From Paracentrotus lividus (lineage: Eukaryota > Echinodermata > Echinoidea > Camarodonta > Echinidae), in the NCBI GenBank assembly GCA_940671915.1, contig CALNVZ010003434.1:1392653-1456652 (forward strand): a stretch of DNA of 64,000 nucleotides, read 5' to 3'. Positions 1 to 14,882 of this stretch are shown here, one piece after another. A program made the position numbers and the translations under genes. Position 1 is the first letter of the stretch; the number at the start of each line of letters is the position of its first letter. Under the pieces are notes generated by a model. It was not told the DNA's origin. It was given only the letters and a program-made list of their open reading frames with translations, and did no database searches.

Positions 1-276
1 ACAATTAAAATATACAAAACACTAAACAAGGTACAAAATGTAACTAAAATAATTTTTATTTAACCATTTAAGTAAACCTTATGCAGTTTAAAAATAGAGC
101 AATGGATTCAAATAGGACAGATATCAAAATATCATGCACATCATTCTGCTCTCTAAATAATAATTTTTAAATTCTCCCCCCCCCCGAGTAATATTTCTAT
201 ATAATTATTTTATCAATGTTTTTCCGTGATAATTATAACAAAATTATATCCAAAACTTATACACTGAAACTAACCT

Positions 277-431
277 CGTCCGTCAGTGGACGGACTAGCT
301 TAAGCTAGTCAGTCAAGACGGACTAGTTTTAAAGCTAGTGTGTCATGTTAGTCCGCGAGACGACTAATGCTTACAACTGAATGCCAAATCTCTCAACTTT
401 GACGGACGAGCTTTAAAGCGTAGTCGTCACA
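277..431. repeat. Palindrome array, left, poor-quality copy
   Basis: Degraded tandem copies of a palindrome with core ACTAGCTTTAAAGCTAGT flanked by GACGG/CCGTC. This is the counterpart of the cleaner array at 21147-21301, with single-base insertions and losses. Confidence 0.75.
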
Positions 432-3400
432 ACTTGATGATTTAGCAAAGAATATATTAGTGGAAAGAAGTGGAGCTTCCCACGTTCCGGTGTGTACCCA
501 CCGTCCGCTGATTGATCGGGGTGTTTGTGCGATTTTGTGCGAACTCGAAAAGTTTAAGCCCAAAACCCGATTTTTTTTTTTTCTCTTTCAATATTTAATA
601 TACTAATATCTAACTCTTTTCAAGGTTTTGGTTTTTGGTTGAGAGCAAAGTAAAAAGGTTTAATATTTCATGTTTACAACCTTGAGTTTCTAAGAACCTA
701 CCAAAAATTCAGTGACTAATGTATTGATTATGAACTTTGAGCCGTTCAATTGAGTTTTGAACGTAAAATATCAAGCAATAAAGATCTAGTTTGATATACC
801 CTGTAATTTTTTTGAAATGACTGAAAAGCGTCGGATATTATCAAATTTAAAATAATTTTCTTAATAATCAGAACATTTTCAACCAGTTGATGACCCTAAA
901 TAAAGTCAGTGACTATGCTCTTTTGCAGATGTGTATCGCCTATGGTTAAGCCACCGTTAACACGTTGCTTTATTATATATGGATCATATTATCCTACTTT
1001 TTCTTTCTAGATGAATTTGTTTTGTGGTGGGGTATTTAAATCGATTGTATATGCAATTTTAGTAAAATTGAATATAAGGTTTCTAGAGTATATCATGTAA
1101 GCGCATGTTTAACTCTTGGAACTGCCCCCATAATAATATATGGTCATTGGACTATGTCCGTCCCTTTGCAGCATCGAATGAAACGTGCCCCTGGTGGCGT
1201 TATACGACGTAGGCCTATGATGCGTTACGCAATAATGTGAGGACTTCGAATTGGATGTGGCGATGAGTTGCGCCGTTTTTTGTCTTGTAAATTGACGTGG
1301 AATGTCGTTTTTATCAATTTATATATAATGTCATTTAAAGTTATCCATCCGGCGAGTTTATATACTCTTGAAATGACCTCCCTAGGATAGATATTGTCAG
1401 TGACTTTTTGATGCCTCCTTTTCTTATGGAATGGTCTTGAAAAGAGGAATGGTAAACGTGCCTGTTATGTTTTACACGATTTAATACATCTATTGTTTTC
1501 ATATATATGGAGATAACTATTGGTTACCCTGTTATTTTCTTTGGAAACGGATTGCAACTGTGTAGTATGTTTTAAGCGAAGAATTCCGTATAATTCTAGT
1601 AAAAGGATAAGGCCTTTTTAATACTCCTTTGAGACCTATCCCAAAAAAGTCAGCTTGAGGGCTAATAGCTCTCCTTTTTTGGATTCTATCTCTTTTTTGA
1701 AAAATAGCGTCATGGCTTGCTTATATATGTTGAACAGAGTGGTTCTGCGCATGCGCGGTGGGGACATTTATATTCGAAGCGCCCAATTTTGGATGAAGGT
1801 GATACAACCTGTTTTTACATTTCTATTTTATGGGGTCAGAGAGGGTTATTGTTCGGGTGTGTGACATAATATATAAAGGTAATGGTCTTAGGTTTCATTT
1901 ATTGTAAGTTTTTCGAGATGTGATCTAAGAGGTCGGAACGTGTAATAGAAACAAAATCTAACCGCATATAAATCTATAGCGATGTATGGTTCCCAAGACA
2001 GTTGCCCCATGTCGAGACCCACGCCGACGGCAACACGGGGGAGGAGATTGGGCGGCGGCGGTGAGGGTAATATAACTGTCGTTTAACGTGGGATTCTAGG
2101 TAAGGGTTCTAGTTAGCCACAAGGGATTTGTTGGCCCGTACGCTGTTGACCTCACCTCGGTGTAGGTATATGATTGTGTTGTGAAATGCCGACGAGACCT
2201 GCCTCATAGAGTGTGAATGTGTGTATTCTTATTGGCACGGAGCTTGGAAGCATTATTGCATAATAAATTGTTATTGGATATGAGAATCATGTAGATCTAT
2301 AGAAAATTGTATTCTAACAGAGAACAAGGATATTGAAGAAATAAGCATTATTCTAACATATGTTTTTAGCATTAATCCGAGACAACAAAACAAGCATGGC
2401 TTTTCTTTTTGTTTTTTTTTTTTCTTTAATATGCGGGCTGTGGATGTGTTTATGGTAGAGTTGAATTCAACCACCAGGCCCCCACCTAAACACTAGTTAT
2501 ACTGTTAAAGAACATTTATGAATGAGTTCAAGTATTATCCAATAACATTTTACATTATTTGGTAACAATTTTTTATAGATTCTGTGAAGATATTCCAAGA
2601 GTGGGCAAAGCAGAATTTGATAGGAATTGACCTTGTATTTGACGGTCCCTTACTGATATGCCTCGATATTTCATTTTGTATGTCGAGAAGGCACTTCTCA
2701 AGCATCCGACCGTTTCTAATAGATCTACATGGTAAATGTATGCAGCCAGTGGAAACTTTGTAGGCGTATTGAGCAAAAATTGTATATGTGAGAGGTCTGG
2801 TGATACAAGCTTACTTTTCCGTTCCATGATATGTTCAAAATACTATTGGTATATGCTTACTTTACATAACATTTGATATATCTAGTCAAGGCGTCAATGC
2901 ACGCAATAATACATTGTCAACGATTGCAGTATCTAGTACTTCTTTTTCTTCTTTTTGCGCCAAAAAAAGCCAATTCATTTAACACACATGATCTTTGTTA
3001 AAACCTGTCCAAAGTGTCAAACACTCGTCCAAATTAGTTAAACTTCGATAGACATGTCACCAATGATCTACTCTTGATCAAAATGACAATCAATTTCCAA
3101 GAGATACTCATAAACACGTAGACGCGTACAAAATCGCCATTTGATCCATTTTCCTGCGCGAGTGAGTGAAGCATTCTTCCAACTTCACATATCTCCATCA
3201 TCCTAAGATGCTACAAACTTCTAACAAAATTTCATTATGTAGTGTCCATGAATTCACCTTTCAAATTGCATCCCAGTACAACCTTTTTATTTCAAAACCA
3301 TCTTCATATTTTTAAATTAATTCAAAATAACTCCGTTATGAATTGAAAAAATTGTGACTAAAAACACGCAAAATGGCTAATACTTTCTTTAAATCAATTT

Positions 3401-6400
3401 CATTTGCTCAAATTTTTCAGGGTCATGTTATATCTACATGAATGTGCACACACTGCCAGCAATGTATTCACCTCAAATAATACGCAAATGCAAATAGCGC
3501 CCTCTAAAGTTTCAAAATTTGGCTAAAATCCAAGAGGGCCTGCAATCTCGTTGTCTTGTTAAACCGGGTACCCTTTTTTGGATCTTAGGTTAGTTCAGAT
3601 TATGTACTTCAGCAGATGTAAAGGAAAATATATCGATTCATTTTGACCAAACCTTGCTCAAAAATGTTTTGTACAAAAATGAGGACAATTTATTCAGAGT
3701 AGTAACTCTCAGTTGAAAAACAAGTTTAACTGGTCCCTTAAAAAGCGGGAATATTTTCATTATGTTGCTATTTGGACTCTGAAAACTTGGCAGGCGCATT
3801 AGTGTAGTTCGCCAGAAGCATTTTCTCACATATTATCTGCTATTTTATGTAAATATTTGATGACTGTACATCATATAAGTTTTGATTGGGAATCAGAATA
3901 ATAGTCTGAATTTTTTCTAAAATGGATTACGTAACAATTTGCATTTACGTCATTTGTCTTCTCAATATTTGCTTCGTGAAATTGATCATCACAATGATCT
4001 GCAATTGTAATTTGCTCTTTTTTCATTTGATACCCAATATAATATATTGTTGTTGTTCACAGAAAATTTTCGAGTAAATCCAGTTTTGTTAAGACAACCA
4101 TTTATCAGCCTTGCTTCTATCGCGAAATAACATGTGTTGGATAGGGAGAAAGCCCTCGGCCACGGATTTTGGGCTCAGATTACTATAAGAACGCCGGGGC
4201 CAGCGAACAAAGATTTTTTTTTTTGTAGGAGTCATTAACCCGCTTGCTATAGTCAGTTGCAATATGTTGACAAACAATGTGTACGCCGGATAGTATGGAA
4301 AGTGAGTTTCAAAAGATATGCAACTGTATGGATACACAACCGTTTCGGTTGTAACACACAGTTCTTGTAACTGTTACTGTAATGCCGTCTTTCCGTTTCC
4401 AATATTTATTTTCAAAAATATTACATTTTGAGATTTTTTTAATTAGTCCTTGTCTTTTTAGTAGCGTGAAGTTGACTGCAACATTCGTTGCATGTCAATC
4501 GAGTTGCCAGTTCTATGTCTTCTTTCTTCTTCCCCAAAGAGAGGCCATTCACTTAACAGGGACTTGAAACTTTGTTCTCCTACCCAGGTCCCATCGACAT
4601 TCAGACATATTCGTTCTACTTTTCTACCATATCCTCTCATGAGTCCAGTATGTTGATTCCCCTGACACTGTGATTTTACCATATCATTCATCCATGGCCG
4701 TCCTATGCCTCGGCCTGAGGAGGCGCGCCATTTTTGGCTATGCGTTTTGCCATCTGGAGAAGCCATTTTCCAGCCTCCATGGATCTTTCTGTTGTTATAT
4801 GGAGAGGAAAAAGAGCATAGCTTTCGTAACAAGAATCCATTGTAAATATTGTTTTATAGTTTGCCGCTTTCGTATGATATCCAATCACTTAATCATATTA
4901 AAAAATAGGGTCTTCATAGTGTTGATATATCGAAATTTGCAGATAATAATCAACTCCGTTTATGAAATAAAAAATTGTGAAATAAAACAGCATCAAAAAT
5001 GGCTTATTACTTACTTCCTGTAAGTGCATAATGTCCATTTGTCAATGTTCGGGCATTTTATTCTTTAAAAATGTCGCAACTATCTACTCCAGCATGTTCC
5101 GCTCCGAGAGAGTGAGCGCAAATGCAAATAGCGCGCGCGTAAAGCCTTTCAAAAATTTGGCTAATCGCGAGAGTGAGGGCTTGGCCACTTGCGTTGTTGC
5201 ATTTGTTAAACACCTCCCTTTTTTGGATTAGCGGGGACTTCAGCTAATGTTTCCTTTCCAGCAATGTAAATTAAATATATTCGACTTCTATTGAACCAAA
5301 TTGGCTCAAAAATTGTTGCTCTCAATGTACACAATTATCGATACCAAAAGAAATCAAGTGTTAAACTTCCCATAACGTAATTTTGGCGAAGTATTCAATT
5401 CTAGGGGCTTGGATAACTGTGGCAAGCATTGACTGTAATGGATCTACATTCCACAAATACTTCAATTTTTGTATATGTTATGGATTGACGGTCTATGCGT
5501 ACAGAGTTATGGACAAAAAATAGGGCGTGAGGATTTGTACTCCAATGGAAGTTCACGAAGTCTCTAAGTTCATATACGTTCATGCATCTCGTGTGCGAAT
5601 ATGTTGCTGTCTTGATATATTGACATCACATGGACGACAGGCATATGGTAAATTATGTCTTGTCCATTGAGCTACTTAAATATTAGATATTTTGGTATTG
5701 CAACAGAGAAATCTTTGTGAGTATATTATCACTGTTTTAATATTTTAGGATTACCATTAATAGGAAGCGAGTCTGCATTCATGATCTCGAAAAGTCGTGA
5801 AGAATTCGCCACAGAGGAGCTCGATCAATCGTAGTGGATGGCTTGTGTGGAGGAGAGAAGAGGGATAAGAAGGACTAAAATCGTCAAAGCATACACGTGA
5901 CAGCACCATGCAATCTGTTTAAGCAAGCGACACATTTGTGCTACGATAGATGATGTAAGAAATAGGAGCTAATTGTCTGGTTTACTATTTGCATTAAGTT
6001 TGTCAAGGTATAGACGTATTACTATTTTATAACTCCTTGATATACATTTTAGGGGTCAACAGCGGTCATTAGGCCGTCATTCACGTTTCATGTGTGCGAG
6101 TACGATTGCAGGTGGTGGGCGATGGTATTTACTCTGGCTGATGTTAGTCCGGTGCGATTGCGACGGGACGCAAGCTGCGATAAAAGTGTGATGGTAGCCT
6201 CTGATGTTGGACGCCATTTATTATATGAGGACCGACTAGGATTGATACATCATTACGCTGGGCGCTTAAGTGGTGGTTCGCTTACCATTGAGGGAATACT
6301 GACTAGCGTTTTGAAATATCCGTATCAGTGTCAATTTGTCGAAGTTATTATCCATTGTATTAGTGTGTGGTAGCGGTGTTTCGCGAGACACACAGTAATC

Positions 6401-8047
6401 AAGGTGTATACATTGGTGCTGCAGATACAGGAGAGTTGGGTATTTGAGGCCTCTGTACAATGCTGTGAAGAAGCTGTACGTATTACAATATTATATAGGC
6501 GGGACGATCATAGAGTATGGGCGAATTCACAGTAGGTTCGATCGCGTTGGTGGTTCTTCCATTCTTTAGAATTGGTAACGCTAATTGAATTGTATCCGTG
6601 TCGTTACTGGGATATGAAACTTCCAGATGACAGTTGTGCTAATGTCTTTATAGATGTCACTGGAGTGCGCGGCGCGTTAAAGCAATCAATGCAGTGAAGT
6701 ACAGGAGGTTATCTATGGCATCCGAGTGATAACATGCGCAACTCTGAAGAGAGGACCATCATCTATTATTGGTAATTATAATGTTATGCTTGATCTATTT
6801 AAGGTGGAGTTTCTACACTGTGATAGAGAAGGCAGATCAGATATTAACCGCGTCCGTAATAACACTATGAGAGATTTGAATATTGAGTATTGGGCTGATT
6901 CTCATTCCTGTGAATGTGATAATAGTTGTCAGAGTAGGTTGTTTCTTGTTTGTATTTCCTATTTTATTTTTGTTTCGTATTCTATAAGATAATCAGTATT
7001 TTGTTGCAACATGGATTATTAGATTTGATAAATCTGGTTTTGAATATGACCAACGACGAAATCCAAATTTTCTGTCTGCTCAGATAATAATATATTATAA
7101 AAATTGCATTGTTAGTTACGTGTGACAACTCGGTTAATATGTAAACAATTTAAATATTTGATTCAATCGTCTAATTCTAATGAATTGCTATCCCTACGAT
7201 GCGCCACTATTCCATTCAATATATTAACTATCTGAAAGAACAGAATAACGCTCTTATGAGGTTTGTGTATTAGTAGCGCGATTTGTCGCATTGAGTCTAG
7301 ATGTGGCACTCCAAGAAAGAATATGCGTATAAAATAAATATTAGAAGCAGACCTACAAAAAAAGACAGGTCATCACAAATGATATAATTGCGAGAGCATT
7401 GTCGTCGGGGTAATGCACCCGGGGAACAGGGGGACCGCACCCTCCGACTTCTTGTCGTTTTCTGGGATCAGTGCGCCCTTGATTTTATTACTAAGTATAG
7501 AGCAGGTGCTGGCATGACAAGTACTAAGATAGAATGATGCAAAAGTGTATGTTGGTTACCAATAAACTATAACGAAGTGTTACTCTTGTTTTACAGCTCC
7601 TCCTCCTTAGTCTTATGAGGAGAGAGAGAGAGAGCAAGCCATTAATAAAAGTATTTATCATATTCAAAAGCTATTAATTGAGCGTATGGATTAGGGCATC
7701 TAGACTTGTTCCGTTTGGAGTCGGGCTTCATGTGTAATTATATTCGAAATTTGATATTTTCCTTATATATGACATCTTCACATCACATTATTTGAATAAT
7801 GTGCCCATAATGTTCGACTAAATTGTGTGCCTCCTGTTATTGTTCCATTCCTATATTAATTACATTATCTATCATATTATAATTAATATTATTGTATCTT
7901 TTGCGGTTGAATTCTTTTGAATTTTTAGTGAAATAACAATTTATTCGTCAGGATTATTAAAATGTTTTCATCATTATATTTCATCGGTGATTTGATCGTT
8001 CTGAGCAAGGCTGATGACGTCATGATTAAAAGACTATTTCGTACCAT

Positions 8048-8520
8048 CGCTAGTCGGATCAAGAAGAAGTAAGAACATCGCGCATATCAAGCGCGATCTT
8101 GGACTAGTCTTTAGACCGAGACTTTGACGGTATCTTAGCTTTGTAACAGGGCGTAGTGAGCTAGCATCAAAAGCTCGTCAGTCCTGGGCATCACTATTAC
8201 GTACTAGCTTTTTAATGTCTAGTTGGCGACAAGCAAACTAGTGCGTCAATGGTTTAACGGACTAGCTTTAGAGAGGCAGGAGAGTCCTCGTGAGCCACAC
8301 TGGTCACTGAGAATGAAATTAAATAGAATCCGATCGTGACCGATCCTAACTTGACCGGTAAATAGCTTTCATATCTAGTCACCGTTTAATGGACAGAGCA
8401 ACGGCTTTAGAGAGCTAGTTCGTAATTGAAGCGTGAATTGATGGTTAGGGAGAGAACTAGATGCCGTCAATTATCTAATTCTTAGCGTTAGAAGTAGTCT
8501 AGTCTTTCTGGGCATCTAAT
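8048..8520. repeat. Palindrome array, right, poor-quality copy
   Basis: Degraded copies of the same ACTAGCTTTAAAGCTAGT-type palindrome, counterpart of the array at 27783-28200. Many copies are broken by short insertions. Confidence 0.7.
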
Positions 8521-8884
8521 CTATCTATCTATCTTTGGATAAAGCTTAGTCAAGGTTCACCCACTTTTGGTTGAGGTTATTTACTAGTGTTACTTACTAC
8601 GTTGGAGCTTTCTACTTTGAGAAAAATACCCACACGCTATTACTTGTCCTATCATCTGATGCGTATAAACGTGTGTATCGGAGAGACTGGTGTGCTTATG
8701 TTTTGATTTACTTTGTGTGGAGGATGAAAAATAAGATCATATCCCCCGCCCTCTACACTCCTCTACTCGGGGTAGTAACTTCCTGAATTATGCTCCACTA
8801 ACAAATAGAAGGTTGATAGGCGTGATCTATCCAGTTATCCGTTGAATCTGAGATATATAATGTGAATCTAAATTGACTGTTGAT

Positions 8885-9190
8885 CGTTTATGACATCTCC
8901 GTCGACCCTTGTATGTCTAATGTGCACTACTCATCATGCTCGTATTTGCTGGTCTTTTACCGATCTTTGTCTGATTAGCTCCTTTCCATTTAATATAATT
9001 GTTCTATGGGATAATGACTTTTCATAAGTGTTTCTCTCGCGTTCATCGACGTCGTTGATATGTAATCTTGTTATTGGATCCCGTTTGCCTAAGGGCGGAC
9101 TTTGTCTACACAGTGACTAATGTTCTAGTTTGTAGCTGATGCTGGCATGTTTGTCATAATTGCCGTGATTCGAGGAGTCGCTAGTGGAGA
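8885..9190 (-). pseudogene. Broken copy of the 78-codon exon
   Basis: This aligns with the intact exon at 28446-28679. Recognisable pieces include a GGATCC…TTTGCCTAAGGGCGGACTT stretch and TGTCTACACAGTGAC. Several insertions destroy the frame. It is more likely sequence error in the duplicated segment than a decayed gene, so it should not be counted as a second gene without better sequence. Confidence 0.6.
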
Positions 9191-10114
9191 GTCATGTTAT
9201 GACATTTGGCTCTGTTCGCTCGTCGACTACACACTACTTCTACTGTGAGAGGGAAACGATTATTCATCTTGTAATTGACGTGTTGTAGGCGCTACGTTTG
9301 GTTTAGTATAGAGAGACAGAGATTTCCAGTAGCGAATGAGTATAGAGATTCGTTTTTTCTCTGGCCTGTGTCTCTCCCCCGTCTCTCGCTGGGGGCTCCT
9401 ATTTGCGAGGATACAGGGTGAAAAGAGTAAACGCAGTTTGAAAGGAGGAGGATGAGGAATGGCGGATGGGCAATGAGAGGAGAGAGAGATTAGTTATATA
9501 TGGGAGACAAATATATGAGCTAAATAGAGAAAGAGAACTCGTTAAATTATCACGGAGATAGGTTCTTATATGAAGCGAGTGTAACATCGGAATTGTTCAG
9601 GAGTTCACATCTCACTTCGGGCTTTAGGAAGATGTACGCGCTATTGTGGCTAGTGTGCTGGTTTTTTCTGTGTTGTGTGGTTCTAGCATGATCCTCGGAT
9701 GAGAGAGCCTGTGCCGGCCTCTCAAGTTAAAACGGGCCAGATCTACTATCGTTCCGACAGGCAGCGCAAGTGTTTCCACATCACTACTGTGAGTTGCTAG
9801 CAAGAGTGTATGTAGAACTGCTTGTCCCTTATATATGCCCGCTTCATAGGTAGAGTGTCCACCACAAAGTCAGGGGCTTATCATGCGATCTTGTCGGAGC
9901 GGAGCTGCGTCTATCTCTTTTCATGTAATGGAGGATAGGTCTTTCGATTAAACACCTTATCAAAAGAGGGGGCGATTTTGCCGAGTTGTCCACAACATAC
10001 GCTCGCTAAAATTCGAGCCGCCTTGCTGCACACCACCTGCAGGGCGTGTGAACTCTCCACTCACCATCGATGGGACAGAAGGGACAATTTAGATCATATT
10101 TTCATAAGTGGCCC

Positions 10115-10410
10115 TAACACGCTTACCTGAGAGGGGAGACAGCGCATGCTGGAGTTTAAGGTACTGAGAGTATCAATAGTGATAATAGTTCATGAAGCAG
10201 AAGTGGCGAAGAGTATAGGATCACTCACAAATCAAATGCTCTGCATGACGGTATATGGAATAGTTGTTCTGTGCAGACCACCAACATGAAGAGGACCTGA
10301 CTGTTACTTTGGATATTGGCATAAGTCCCTTCTTTAATAGAACAATACCGAACCGAGATGAGACCTGTAAATGTGATCAGTCCAATTTCGGTTTATCACC
10401 GAATAACTTT
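10115..10410 (-). pseudogene. Broken copy of signal-peptide exon and promoter
   Basis: Counterpart of 29320-29540 in the better copy. A GCTTACCTGA donor (minus strand) and the TTTCGGTTTAT promoter remnant can be recognised, but insertions interrupt the reading frame and the TATAAA box. Confidence 0.55.
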
Positions 10411-13400
10411 ATATTATGAATAGTACCTCTCGCTAACTTAAACCATCAACTAATTCACACAACTCGTCGCACTATACTCACACAACAAAACCACCAACAA
10501 CAACAACAAACTAAAACACACTTATATCATTATAACTTATCGACCTCAATATTATAGCTAATATGTAATAATGAATGAATGTTAAACCATATATATTAAA
10601 GTGGTAAAACTGAGTGATTATATAAAAAAGTATAATATGGAGATCTCTCATTATATACAATGCATAAGGACAGTGATGCCTATATATATGGTGACACACA
10701 GGCGAGACCTTTAAGAGAGAGAGAGTACTCCAAACCGACCTAAATAGTTCTTGCCCACTTCATTGGCCAATGTAATCATTTTTCGTACAGTGTGGGCTGT
10801 GTTTGGAGTCAGTGTCACCGGTGTGCTACGGTGAGTAATTGTACGAGAGCCTTCCGATCTTATCATTCATACCATAAGCTTCAGTTTGAGTATTTATATA
10901 ATTAATGGTCTGAGCTCTTAATTTTATGATTATGATAGTCACATGTATAGCCGTTATCCATCCACCATAAATCGTTCAATGCGACGATAATTAGTAAATT
11001 GGTGGGGGGGGGGTTAGAATGGTGAATAATAATTTTATATTTTTTTTGTTACATATTCATATAGGTGTTTCCACGGAAGAGGAGGTTCCGGTTGGTTCCC
11101 GTCCCTTTCGCGTTCGTAAGTGTCCAATAATAGTTCGTATCTATAAAATGTAGGGAGGAGGGACATTAATTACAAAGAGTCTAGTCACTAAAAAACTGTA
11201 ACCACCAATCCGGTTGTTGGAGTGTATAGAAGTTCCGCTCATTTTTGCAAGAAGGTACGGAACAACTATCGACATCTAGCGGTGTTCAACTCCGATGAGA
11301 TAATCATTTCGGATAGCAGTCATCACTCGAATAGTAATGCTGTAGTGGTACACCTTACTTCGATTATGAGCGTATTCATGTGGTTTGCATAGCATTGCAC
11401 TGTGAATACACGAGAGCGCGAGTCTGCAGGAATTAAGTCACGAGACAAGAAGTCTGCACATGAAGCCAAGAGATGTAAAGGTGACCTCCAGCTAAAAGAA
11501 GAGAAAGACAACTTGAGAATTTATTTCATAAGTGGTGCGCACTAAAGACACACACGCCAAAATCATTCCCTCATATGTAGCACATCTAACAATCCACATA
11601 CCTACTTCCACGAGCCACCACACACATATAAACATACCGACACGCACAATACCCTATCTCATCACACTCCAGCGAGCAACGCTACTACGAGCTTACACAT
11701 CACCACCCTCCAAAGCAGAACCACACCCATCATGAGCACACTACATACACTACTTCCACACAGCCTCAATGCAGATGACACAGTGACAATATCACACATT
11801 TTTGGGTACACAAAAGCGCGAATCCTCACGTTCACACTTACTCAGCGATGAAACAGTTGATTCAGGGAATTTGACTACGTAGTCCTCTATCATTACATTC
11901 AGTGATTTAGTTGTCTCGCCCTCGCGTTGACCCACACCAGAAATCAATAGGGCGAAATGTATTGTGACTTGCTACTTACAGTTGTGTGTCGAGCGGTGTG
12001 TGTTCATGAGTGCAGTGGTGTGTGAGACGAGAAAATGGGTGGTGAGATTAATGAGTAGTGTACAACAGTATTGCCGTGTTTCAGAGCGAGTTGTTTTTTA
12101 CTCCAATTCTACTCAGCTGGCAACGGAGGCAGAGGGAGATACATAGAGACTTCCTGCTTCAACTGAAGATGTTTGTTCATACAGTCATGCGTGTCAATAA
12201 CAATAACTTCAAGCTAAAGGTTCCAGCACTTCTGAGGAGGGATCCTCTAGTGACCATAGACATAAGAGACCATGAAACATTGACAAAATAGTTCATAGTC
12301 TTCAACAGAGAGACTTTGGTTCACCCAGAGATCTGATTGAGTTACTTTTTGTATCTCAGGTCTTGCGATGATCTGGGATACTAATCCTCTCTGAGTAGAA
12401 ATATCAGAGAGCTAAAGATATATCCGAATCACTGGGGGGATATTGAGTGTAGGGTTCCATCATGGAACTCTTAACTTTTGTTTCGGAATTTCAATGTCGA
12501 TATGGTCTGCATGTATATTAGGTGGATTCATGATTTAGCCAATATAGCCGAGTAACTAATTCATTCGTATTAATTATCATGTACGAGCGGTGCGAATGAA
12601 AAAATTAGACGACCTATGAGCGTAGAATAAAATCATTTCATTCGTTCTGCATAATTTAAATCTGTGTTTATACAAAATAATATATATCTATATAATAGAT
12701 CATTATACTTCTTCTACCATTTTCCCGAACTAATATATTTTTCTCCTTCTCTGTTAGTACCTGTAGCAATTTATCCATTATATTCTTCTGACCTCTCTGC
12801 TCTCTTTCTATTCTCATCTCTGTATCTGCCATAAATATATTTGTTCGGTGTGCTATGCGTATAAATTTTCTGACTATTTGTTGTTTTCCGGTCTACAATA
12901 TGATCCGTCTGCTATATGATGTGACGTTCTAGTTAAATATTAAACCATAATTACTGAGATTCTTCATAATTTTATGCGTTAAATGAGCTAGACTTCTGTT
13001 CACATTCACTACTTTTGGGAGATGTGCCTGGTGTCCAGTATTGCCAGTGTTCCTTCTCGCCCGACTGATATGAATAATTTGTTTTTATGAGGAAGTTATA
13101 CGTTAACTACCTACACGCTCTATTTCTCTCAGATTTGTCATGTTGAGTTAATCATTATCATAGGATCCTCATTTACATAGCAGAGGTTGAAAACGGAATA
13201 CTATCATAATCATTAACTCTACGCGTGATATTCCTCCTATACTGTATGACTTCTTCTGATGTCACCAATTAACTCGATATATGGTAAGACATTGCAGAGT
13301 CTGATTTATTACAAAAAAAGAAAACCGAAACTTACATCATTCTTGACAGACCACTGCTACGACGTTGTGTTACCATAATGTATCAACATGTAGTAAAGAT

Positions 13401-14882
13401 ATATTCCACGCATATCTAGGATACACGAGTAGATTCATTGTACATCTATGCAGATAGAGTTATAAGCGAAGATGTAAGAAAATTTGGTGAATCGATAAAA
13501 TCTGAGCCATGTATCTAGGATATCCTTCGACAATATACCTCATCTTGATGATGGAGTTATAATCCAAGATACATTGGAGTACATGATCGAATGATGATGG
13601 CAATACAAATGCATAGTGAAAAAGACGCGGTCGCATGGCCTTATTCGTTTAGGTCGCAAGAAAAATTAAAGACTATAAACCGACACTTGCGATAGAAACT
13701 ATCCAAAATATAACTTTTCCTTCTTCGCTTTACATTGAGATATAGAACATAGATTATATTGTAAAGACAGCTAGGTTAACTTTTATGAGAGATGCACAGA
13801 GAACGTAGTGACCAGATAGAGTCCGTAGAATATTTATATTTTCGCGAGCGAGAATCAAGCATCATCCGCCGGCGAATTACTGGGGGGGGGGGGCTTTGCG
13901 GGCCTGACCCCGGTCAGCGACGCCCGGATATGTGCTGCGCGAAAACTACCATGCCTCAAAGCGGGTCCGCGCACATTAATCTGACCAAGATCGACGGGGC
14001 GACAACAATACCACCTGAGAGAGATGAACTAACACTGAAATAATTACTAGGAGAAATATATAAAAGAAAAAACGAAAAAAAATATATACGGCTATCAAGT
14101 CATGAGTTGGGTGAAAATGCGTTTACATGATATATAAAAATTTAGAAATGTCATCGTCACGATCAAACATCTCTAGTTTCTTAGTAGTCAATCAGGAGCG
14201 AGTAGATAAAGTATATATAATATTGAAAAGCAGAGTTGAAGGAGGATGATTAAATTATATTTTCTGTAATATAGGTGTGTCTTAAAAGCTAATACAAGTG
14301 TTACAGGACAGAAAATGGTTTGAAAAACTTGAACAATTTTTACCGGCGAATAATTTTTTAAATCTTTTCCAAAATGTATAATAGAATCATCGTGGATTGT
14401 GTACAATAGACGCCACCATAAAAAATATAAATTATAATACATAAATTAATTATTTCGTAACCGCGGGTCAGGGTGTCAAAAAAGAAGAAAAATAGTGCAA
14501 AAAGGGCAGAAAATCCTGTCTTTTACACTTGGATACAACTCAACATAAGTTTATGGCAAAGTAAGTATGTTTTCCCAACTTAATTGTGTTTTTTACCATG
14601 CATGCAAAGAATGGCGAAAAAATGACCAATTAATTGTTATAAAATTGCATGTGACAGATTTATTATGCTGCAATGCCATTGTCTATGAGGATTTTTGCAT
14701 TAAGCTTTGTTTAATGATTAGCATTACTTTTGAAAAGATCTCTTACATTATCAAATAGAAACACTAAAATTCCGCAAGAGAACTGTATATATTCACTCCA
14801 CCCATAAGACAAATTGGGCTGCAAAGATATAATGCAAGCAAACAAATAAGACCACGTAAACAAAGATGGAATTCCCTAATCT

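Larger units (their letters stand above)
1..14882. other. Indel-rich duplicate of the 20.87-32.82 kb segment
   Basis: The whole stretch aligns in order with 20874 to about 32815. Matching landmarks include the palindrome array (277 with 21147), a TAGATTCTGTGAAGATAT stretch (2575 with 23152), the CA-rich tract (11530 with 30262) and the last bases before the N run (14866 with 32797). Differences are mostly one- to few-base insertions, so this copy is about 25% longer. Inflation rises from about 10-15% near the left end to about 40% between 8 and 14 kb. That pattern fits unpolished long-read sequence better than evolutionary divergence. Exons that are open in the other copy are broken here. Short open frames in this stretch are not genes. 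A genuine tandem gene duplication represented by poor sequence cannot be excluded. Confidence 0.85.

Noticed and set aside
4458..4832. 124-residue open frame in the noisy copy
   Set aside because: No counterpart frame survives at the matching place (about 24.88-25.15 kb) in the better copy.
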